Below, piece by piece: positions 13,086-17,248 of a stretch of DNA of 17,248 nucleotides. The translations under genes were made by a program, and so were the position numbers. Each line of letters opens with the position of its first letter. Positions within the stretch are counted from its first letter, which is position 1. Origin of the DNA: an uncultured Lachnospiraceae bacterium (GTDB lineage: Bacteria; Bacillota; Clostridia; Lachnospirales; Lachnospiraceae); contig CADCPP010000100.1 in the NCBI GenBank assembly GCA_902803355.1, positions 1 through 17,248 on the forward strand. Direction: 5' to 3'. Under the pieces are notes generated by a model, which worked only from the letters and a program-made list of their open reading frames with translations, had not been told where the DNA came from and searched no databases.

Positions 13086-15263
13086 ATGAAGAAAAATAAT
13101 AAAACGATCATAGCCCTGCTTCTTGGATGCGCGCTGCTGCTTTCCGCCTGCGGAGGAGGCCAGGGAAATGCGGCGATAAGCAATGACGCGGTTGCGACGG
13201 CGGGCAGCGCCGTTCAGGGCAACACGAACCCGGCCACCCAGCCGGAAACGGCAAAAGTCGAAAGCAGCGCGGAAGAGACCCATGCCGCAGACCCTGAGGA
13301 AAGCAGGGTGGAAAACACAGGAAGCCTGAGCGTGATCACGAGCGTTTCGGACGGATTTACCGTCTCCGGAGATGTCTATACCATCACGAAGGAAGGAAGC
13401 TACAGCTTCTCCGGCACGGCCAGGGAAGGCCAGATCGTGGTAGACGCGGAAGAGCAGAAGGTCGAGATCATCCTTGCCGGGGTCACGTTGAGCAATTCCT
13501 CCGACGCGCCCATCAAAGCGCTTTCGGCCGATAAGGTAACCCTGACGGCGGCGGACGGCAGCTACAACGAGATCAGCGACCTGCGCCCGCTGCGCTCCGA
13601 AGAGGAGAGCGAGGAAGAGGATAAGGCGGCCGGCGGCGCCATCTACGCAAAGTGCGACTTGACCCTTGCCGGGACCGGATCGCTCGTAGTCACCGCCTCG
13701 TACAATAACGGCGTTCATACGACCAAGGATCTCAAGGTAAAGGACCTTGCCCTGAAGGTGACGGCGCCGAACAACGCGCTGAAGGGCAAGGATTCCGTGA
13801 GCGTCGCCTCCGGCAGCCTGCTGCTCATCTCCACCGGCGGCGACGGCATCAAAACAGAGGACAGCGACGTTTCCTCCAAGGGCAACCAGCGGGGCACGGT
13901 GACCATCTCCGGCGGGACCATCGACATCTACGCAGCCTGCGACGGCATTGATGCTTCCTATAACGTGGAGATCGGCAAGGGCGAGCCCGTCATCAATCTC
14001 TATACCGACAGCTATTCGCCGTACACCGGCGAGGTAGTGAGCAGCGGCGGAACGAAGGCCTATATGATCGTGTCGCCCAGCCTGTACAACAGCTACAAGC
14101 TGTTCGCGGCGTATTATTACAACGATGACCGCAGCAGCGGCAAGTGGGCGCAGGCGTCCTATGAGATGCCCTGCTACAGCGGCCGGACCACCTATTACGC
14201 CTTAAGCTATACGGCACCGTCCGGCTACGATAACGTGGCCTTCTTCGCCTTCACCGGGACCGAGGCATCCCTGGAGGATTACGCGGCAGCCACAGGCGGC
14301 GGCGCGGTGAACGGCAGCATGAACGCCTACCTCATCAGCAGCATCAGCGGCAGCAGTATTTCGGGCGACTATGTCTCCTTAAACACCTCCGGAGGCAGCT
14401 CCGTTTCCGCGAAGGGCATCAAGGCGGACAACGAGATCCTGATCTCCGGCGGGAGCCTTACGATCCAGAGCACGGACGACGCCATCCATGCCAATAACGA
14501 TGTGACGCTGGAAAACGGCGAAAACGGCCTCGGCAACGTGACGGTCTCCGGCGGATCGCTTACTCTCACCAGCGGCGATGACGGCATCCACGGCGATAAT
14601 GTGGTGACCATCGACGGCGGCCGGATCGATGTGGTGAATGCCTATGAGGGCATCGAAGGAAACGTCATTGATTTCAATGACGGCACGGTCTATATCTATG
14701 CAACGGACGACGGCGTAAATGCGAAAAACGGTTCCGCGGCGCCGCTCATCCGGGTAAACGGCGGCTACCTGCAGGTGACCACCCGCTCCGGCGATACCGA
14801 CGGACTGGACTCCAACGGCAATTACGTGCAGACCGGTGGTTTTGTGCTGGTGCTTGGCGGCTCCTCGCAGGGGAACATGGCCGGCTCCGTGGATGTGGAC
14901 GGCAGCGTGAGCGTGACCGGCGGGACTATCGTGGCGCTCGGCGGCATCTGCGAGACGCCTTCCGGCAGCAATAACTGCTGCACGGTGGTCATGAGCGGCC
15001 AGAGCTTCTCCGCAGGTGATTACACGGTGAGCGACGGGAAGAACATTCTGATCAGTTTTACGGTAGACGGAACTTATCAAAACGGCTGGATCGCCTCTGA
15101 TACCTTCTCGCAGGGAAGCAGCTATACTCTTTCCCGCGGCGGCAGCAGCGTCTATACCTGGTCGCAGAGCAGCCAGTCTGAAGGCTCCGGCGGCTCCGGA
15201 AGCTTTGGCCCCGGCGGAGGCTGGGGACAGCCCGGCGGCGGATGGGGCCCCGGAAGACATTAA
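13086..15263 (+). CDS. Carbohydrate-binding lipoprotein, Cthe_2159-type beta-helix, with inserted domain
   Basis: 725 residues. A lipoprotein signal peptide ends in the lipobox LLSAC with C22 as the lipidated residue, followed by a low-complexity Ser/Glu/Ala linker (24-78). Residues about 80-290 and 440-690 show repeated beta-helix turns (GGTIDIYAACDGIDA at 276-290, GGSLTIQSTDDAIHA at 455-469, GGSLTLTSGDDGIHG at 489-503, then AYEGIEG and TDDGVNA). This is the DD/DG-I-x-A/G pattern of the Cthe_2159 carbohydrate-binding family, whose studied member binds cellulose and polygalacturonate. Residues about 295-438 break this pattern and look like an inserted Tyr/Ser-rich domain. A Gly/Trp/Pro-rich tail (697-725) may contact cell wall or glycans. 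Start ATG 13086 has AAAAGGA 8-9 bases upstream. It lies 60 bases after the fusion gene, with its own regulatory repeats. Acts at the outer face of the membrane. Confidence 0.85.
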   Translation: MKKNNKTIIALLLGCALLLSACGGGQGNAAISNDAVATAGSAVQGNTNPATQPETAKVESSAEETHAADPEESRVENTGSLSVITSVSDGFTVSGDVYTITKEGSYSFSGTAREGQIVVDAEEQKVEIILAGVTLSNSSDAPIKALSADKVTLTAADGSYNEISDLRPLRSEEESEEEDKAAGGAIYAKCDLTLAGTGSLVVTASYNNGVHTTKDLKVKDLALKVTAPNNALKGKDSVSVASGSLLLISTGGDGIKTEDSDVSSKGNQRGTVTISGGTIDIYAACDGIDASYNVEIGKGEPVINLYTDSYSPYTGEVVSSGGTKAYMIVSPSLYNSYKLFAAYYYNDDRSSGKWAQASYEMPCYSGRTTYYALSYTAPSGYDNVAFFAFTGTEASLEDYAAATGGGAVNGSMNAYLISSISGSSISGDYVSLNTSGGSSVSAKGIKADNEILISGGSLTIQSTDDAIHANNDVTLENGENGLGNVTVSGGSLTLTSGDDGIHGDNVVTIDGGRIDVVNAYEGIEGNVIDFNDGTVYIYATDDGVNAKNGSAAPLIRVNGGYLQVTTRSGDTDGLDSNGNYVQTGGFVLVLGGSSQGNMAGSVDVDGSVSVTGGTIVALGGICETPSGSNNCCTVVMSGQSFSAGDYTVSDGKNILISFTVDGTYQNGWIASDTFSQGSSYTLSRGGSSVYTWSQSSQSEGSGGSGSFGPGGGWGQPGGGWGPGRH

Positions 15264-15269
15264 CATAAC

Positions 15270-15297
15270 GAAAGGGCTCTCGAAAGAGGGCCCTTTC
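15270..15297. terminator. Bidirectional hairpin between convergent genes
   Basis: A 12-bp stem with one G-T wobble (15270-15281 with 15286-15297) closed by a GAAA tetraloop. It lies 6 bases after the lipoprotein stop and 8 bases before the end of the convergent gene at 15306. The stem ends in CCCTTTC with no long T-run, but position and strength fit a shared terminator. Confidence 0.7.
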
Positions 15298-15305
15298 CCA
15301 TTGCC

Positions 15306-16556
15306 TTATTCTATTTTGCCCAGTTCGCGAAGGTGTTCGTCCCATTCTTCTTTGCTGATGGTGACGGTCTCCCAGGGGAGAATGGCGGGATCATCGCAGT
15401 AAATACTGAGTTCTGTGTGGTTGGCGTCATAACCGAGATCCAGATAGTTCAGAAAAGTAATCAGCCGGGCGAAATCGATTCCCTCGATCTTCTTTTCACC
15501 GAGAAGCTCGTTCATGGCTGTAAAGCTGTTTTGCTCCTTGATGGCAGCACGGACATCCTGCAGCAGTGCGAAGAGTTCCTGCTGCGCGGCGCTGGCTTTT
15601 CCTGCTTCAACAAGGTCGGAAAGCTGATCGTAGTCGTTGTAACCATCCCCGGTCCTGTAAAGGACGTCGATATAGACCTCATCGATCCCGTCGGTCCGTA
15701 CGGCAGCAATGATCTGGAAGCGGTATCCGTCCAGCCACCCCGGCTCCACGTAAGTTCCTGTCCCAAGAGAAGAATCCCGCCTGCTTCCGGACCATTCCTC
15801 CGGCGCGCTGACAAGAGCCTTCTTCAGAAGATCAAAAAACATGTCCTTATCCAGCACTTCGAAGTCATAATCCGACGGATCCGGATCCCCGGAATCGTCA
15901 GGATCAAGTACTGTTTTCATGATCTCTTCGACTTTTTTCCGATCGCGTTTTTCAGCCTCGCTTCCCTGACCGAACCATCTGCCTGTTGATTGGAGTCTGT
16001 TGATCTCATAATACGGGTTGCCATCAGGTCCGATATGCATCTGGTAGGATTCATTCCAACATCCTTCAACATAGCGGTGGCGCAGGTCGATGCCGATAAA
16101 ACCGGCATGAATGGGGTCATAGAGGCCATCCATGCCCGTGAAGATGATGGAATAATACCAATCATTTTCTTCATCGGTATAAGAGGCCTGCTGGTAATAA
16201 TTCGGCAGCCGGATCTCGCCTGCTTTCGGTTTGGTCCACTCCCCGCGCCAGCGCTCATACTGCTTCTTCAGCGTATTGCCGACGGCGGTACGGACCTCGG
16301 AACTTGCTGCGCAGGCGGTCCCGAAGCCGGCCGCCAGAATAAGCAGGAAAATGGCGGCGGCACGGCCAAGACCGCGGAAAAACTGCTTTCTTTTTGCACG
16401 GGCGAGCGGCCTCTCCAGCCAGGCAGCGGCTGGAGCGGAGTCTTCCGCCGGGCTTTCCGCAGGATCGGTGGCTTTCGGAAGGCTGTCTTCCGGCATATAC
16501 TTCCTCAGTGCGCCGGCGATCTTCTTATCATATTCATCTTTCTGTCTGCGTGTCAT
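15306..16556 (-). CDS. Putative membrane-anchored anti-sigma factor
   Basis: 416 residues. A short cytoplasmic N-terminus (1-62, charged, beginning TRRQKDEYDKKIAGALRKYMP with a Pro/Ala-rich linker) precedes one membrane segment at about 65-83. A stretch SSEVRTAVGNTLKKQYERW (85-103) follows, similar in style to those after the membrane helix in Clostridial sigma-linked DUF4367/DUF4179 proteins. Then comes a large extracellular domain (about 110-416) that I do not recognise, rich in Tyr, Trp, Asp and Glu. No zinc-binding ZAS motif (HxxxCxxC) is present. The ATG at 16556 overlaps the sigma gene stop (ATGA), so translation is coupled. Its role as anti-sigma is inferred from this pairing and topology, not from a recognised anti-sigma domain. 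The ectodomain would be the signal sensor. Confidence 0.65.
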   Translation of the reverse strand: MTRRQKDEYDKKIAGALRKYMPEDSLPKATDPAESPAEDSAPAAAWLERPLARAKRKQFFRGLGRAAAIFLLILAAGFGTACAASSEVRTAVGNTLKKQYERWRGEWTKPKAGEIRLPNYYQQASYTDEENDWYYSIIFTGMDGLYDPIHAGFIGIDLRHRYVEGCWNESYQMHIGPDGNPYYEINRLQSTGRWFGQGSEAEKRDRKKVEEIMKTVLDPDDSGDPDPSDYDFEVLDKDMFFDLLKKALVSAPEEWSGSRRDSSLGTGTYVEPGWLDGYRFQIIAAVRTDGIDEVYIDVLYRTGDGYNDYDQLSDLVEAGKASAAQQELFALLQDVRAAIKEQNSFTAMNELLGEKKIEGIDFARLITFLNYLDLGYDANHTELSIYCDDPAILPWETVTISKEEWDEHLRELGKIE

Positions 16557-17071
16557 TGTTCTTCCTCCTTCAGTAAGGCGTAAAGGCTTTTCTTTCCGCG
16601 CTGCAGCGCTTTTCGGACGGCGCCTTCTTTTCTGCCGATGAGCCCGCCGATCTCGGCGGGCGTATATCCGTACAGATAGGCCAGGATCAGCATGTCCCGG
16701 GTGGCATCCGGCAGCCCTGCGATCGCCCGGTCCAGAGCATCCTTTTCGGCATAACGCTCCTCTGTTTGTGCTTCAAGGAGCGGCGCGGCTTCCCCGAAGA
16801 TCTCTCCGTCAGTCGGGATCTCACGGCGCTTTTTCAGAAGGTCAAGGGATGCGCTTTTTAAGACGATCCGAAGAAGCCCTTCAAGCCGCGGACCGCTTCC
16901 GGCATTTCTGATGAGTTCCGGACGTCTGAGAAGCCGCAGAAATGCCTCGTGGACCGCATCCTCGCAGTCAGCCTGCTCCGAAAAATACCGCCTTGCCCAA
17001 AGAAGCATCCTGTCATACCAGGACGCGTAGATTTCGCGGATATCCGATTGGGGCTGCTGCACTTTTGCCAT
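16553..17071 (-). CDS. ECF-type RNA polymerase sigma factor (sigma-70 family)
   Basis: 172 residues with the two-domain ECF layout. Region 2 (about 12-80) includes YDRMLLWARRYFSEQADCED and DAVHEAFLRLLRRPEL, the -10 recognition helices. Region 4 (about 112-168) has AIAGLPDATRDMLILAYLYG, TPAEIGGLIGRKEGAVRKAL and RGKKSLYALL, the -35-binding helix-turn-helix. The ATG at 17071 is preferred over one at 17098 because AAAGGAG lies 5 bases upstream, while the earlier ATG has only a weak site and adds nine unconserved residues. Its stop overlaps the start of the putative anti-sigma gene by four bases. ECF factors of this kind usually autoregulate; I could not identify a matching promoter in the upstream 170 bases. 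Confidence 0.92.
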   Translation of the reverse strand: MAKVQQPQSDIREIYASWYDRMLLWARRYFSEQADCEDAVHEAFLRLLRRPELIRNAGSGPRLEGLLRIVLKSASLDLLKKRREIPTDGEIFGEAAPLLEAQTEERYAEKDALDRAIAGLPDATRDMLILAYLYGYTPAEIGGLIGRKEGAVRKALQRGKKSLYALLKEEEQ

Positions 17072-17076
17072 GGAGG

Positions 17077-17083
17077 CTCCTTT
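17077..17083 (-). promoter_or_regulatory. Ribosome binding site deciding the sigma factor start
   Basis: AAAGGAG on the minus strand, 5 bases from the ATG at 17071. The alternative ATG at 17098 lacks a comparable site. Confidence 0.7.
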
Positions 17084-17172
17084 CGTTTCGGCTGTCATAT
17101 GCCTTCTGTCCTATAAACGATTTTAAAGGAGAAAATGGGACAGAGGAAAATAAAAAAAACCGGGGGACTGGG

Positions 17173-17188
17173 CTTCCTAATATGGAAG
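17173..17188. repeat. Inverted repeat CTTCC-N6-GGAAG upstream of the sigma operon
   Basis: Perfect 5-bp half-sites around TAATAT, about 100 bases upstream of the sigma gene start, in an AT-rich, A-run-containing leader (17099-17217) that holds no gene. It could be an operator or a small hairpin; no regulator can be named. Confidence 0.35.
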
Positions 17189-17217
17189 GGTATAAAAAGG
17201 GATATCAGTAAAGGCGA

Positions 17218-17244
17218 AAAAGGAGGGATTATCACCCTCCTTTT
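17218..17244 (-). terminator. Intrinsic terminator at the right edge
   Basis: Perfect 10-bp stem, AAAAGGAGGG (17218-17227) with CCCTCCTTTT (17235-17244), loop ATTATCA. On the minus strand it is followed by T and then CGCC, with a five-T run in total, so it most likely ends a minus-strand gene lying to the right of the window. The symmetry allows action in both directions. Confidence 0.75.
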
Positions 17245-17248
17245 CTGC

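Noticed and set aside
14379..15266. A 295-codon minus-strand frame opposite the lipoprotein
   Set aside because: Shadow of the beta-helix repeats; Ala/His/Val-rich with no start site or family signature.

Overview
The window looks like chromosomal DNA of a GC-rich Clostridia member (Bacillota), probably Lachnospiraceae or a close relative. The evidence is strong AGGAGG-type ribosome binding sites on nearly every gene, sigma-A-like promoters, compact operons, a lipobox lipoprotein without an outer-membrane system, InlB-type surface repeats, and a Cthe_2159-type carbohydrate-binding lipoprotein. The species assignment is inference. No tRNA, rRNA, CRISPR array, insertion sequence or prophage was seen.

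Layout. (1) 1-2647, minus strand: a tight operon deoD (purine nucleoside phosphorylase), an M20 N-carbamoyl/allantoate-type amidohydrolase, and pepT (tripeptidase, cut by the window edge), driven by a promoter at 2702-2730. (2) 2766-3257, plus strand: a single UDG-superfamily hypoxanthine-DNA glycosylase, divergent from deoD. (3) 3258-3860: a gene-poor stretch with an eroded, frameshifted gene remnant, candidate promoters and a strong terminator. (4) 3860-8335, minus strand: a three-gene operon made of a membrane-anchored beta-helix/InlB-repeat surface protein, an S66 LD-carboxypeptidase/MccF-like peptidase, and a protein with a C-terminal AAC(6')-like GNAT domain. It has its own promoter and terminator. 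(5) 8473-10165, minus strand: trpS followed by an HD-domain hydrolase, ending in a terminator. (6) 10344-15263, plus strand: a TetM-like translational GTPase fused to a C-terminal Rae1/YacP-type NYN ribonuclease domain, then a carbohydrate-binding lipoprotein preceded by three 11-bp-phased TTCACA-type repeats. (7) 15306-17071, minus strand: an ECF-type sigma factor and a membrane protein overlapping it by 4 bases, probably its anti-sigma factor.

How the genes fit together. Several units concern nutrient salvage (deoD operon), translation (trpS, GTPase-NYN fusion), nucleic acid upkeep (glycosylase) and the cell envelope (surface protein/LD-carboxypeptidase operon, lipoprotein, sigma/anti-sigma pair). 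The most notable object is the GTPase-NYN fusion at 10344-13025. It joins a ribosome-binding translational GTPase to a nuclease family whose studied member, Rae1, cuts mRNA in the ribosomal A site. It reads as a candidate ribosome-targeted mRNA cleavage factor, and its drug-contact loop no longer resembles that of tetracycline-resistance TetM.
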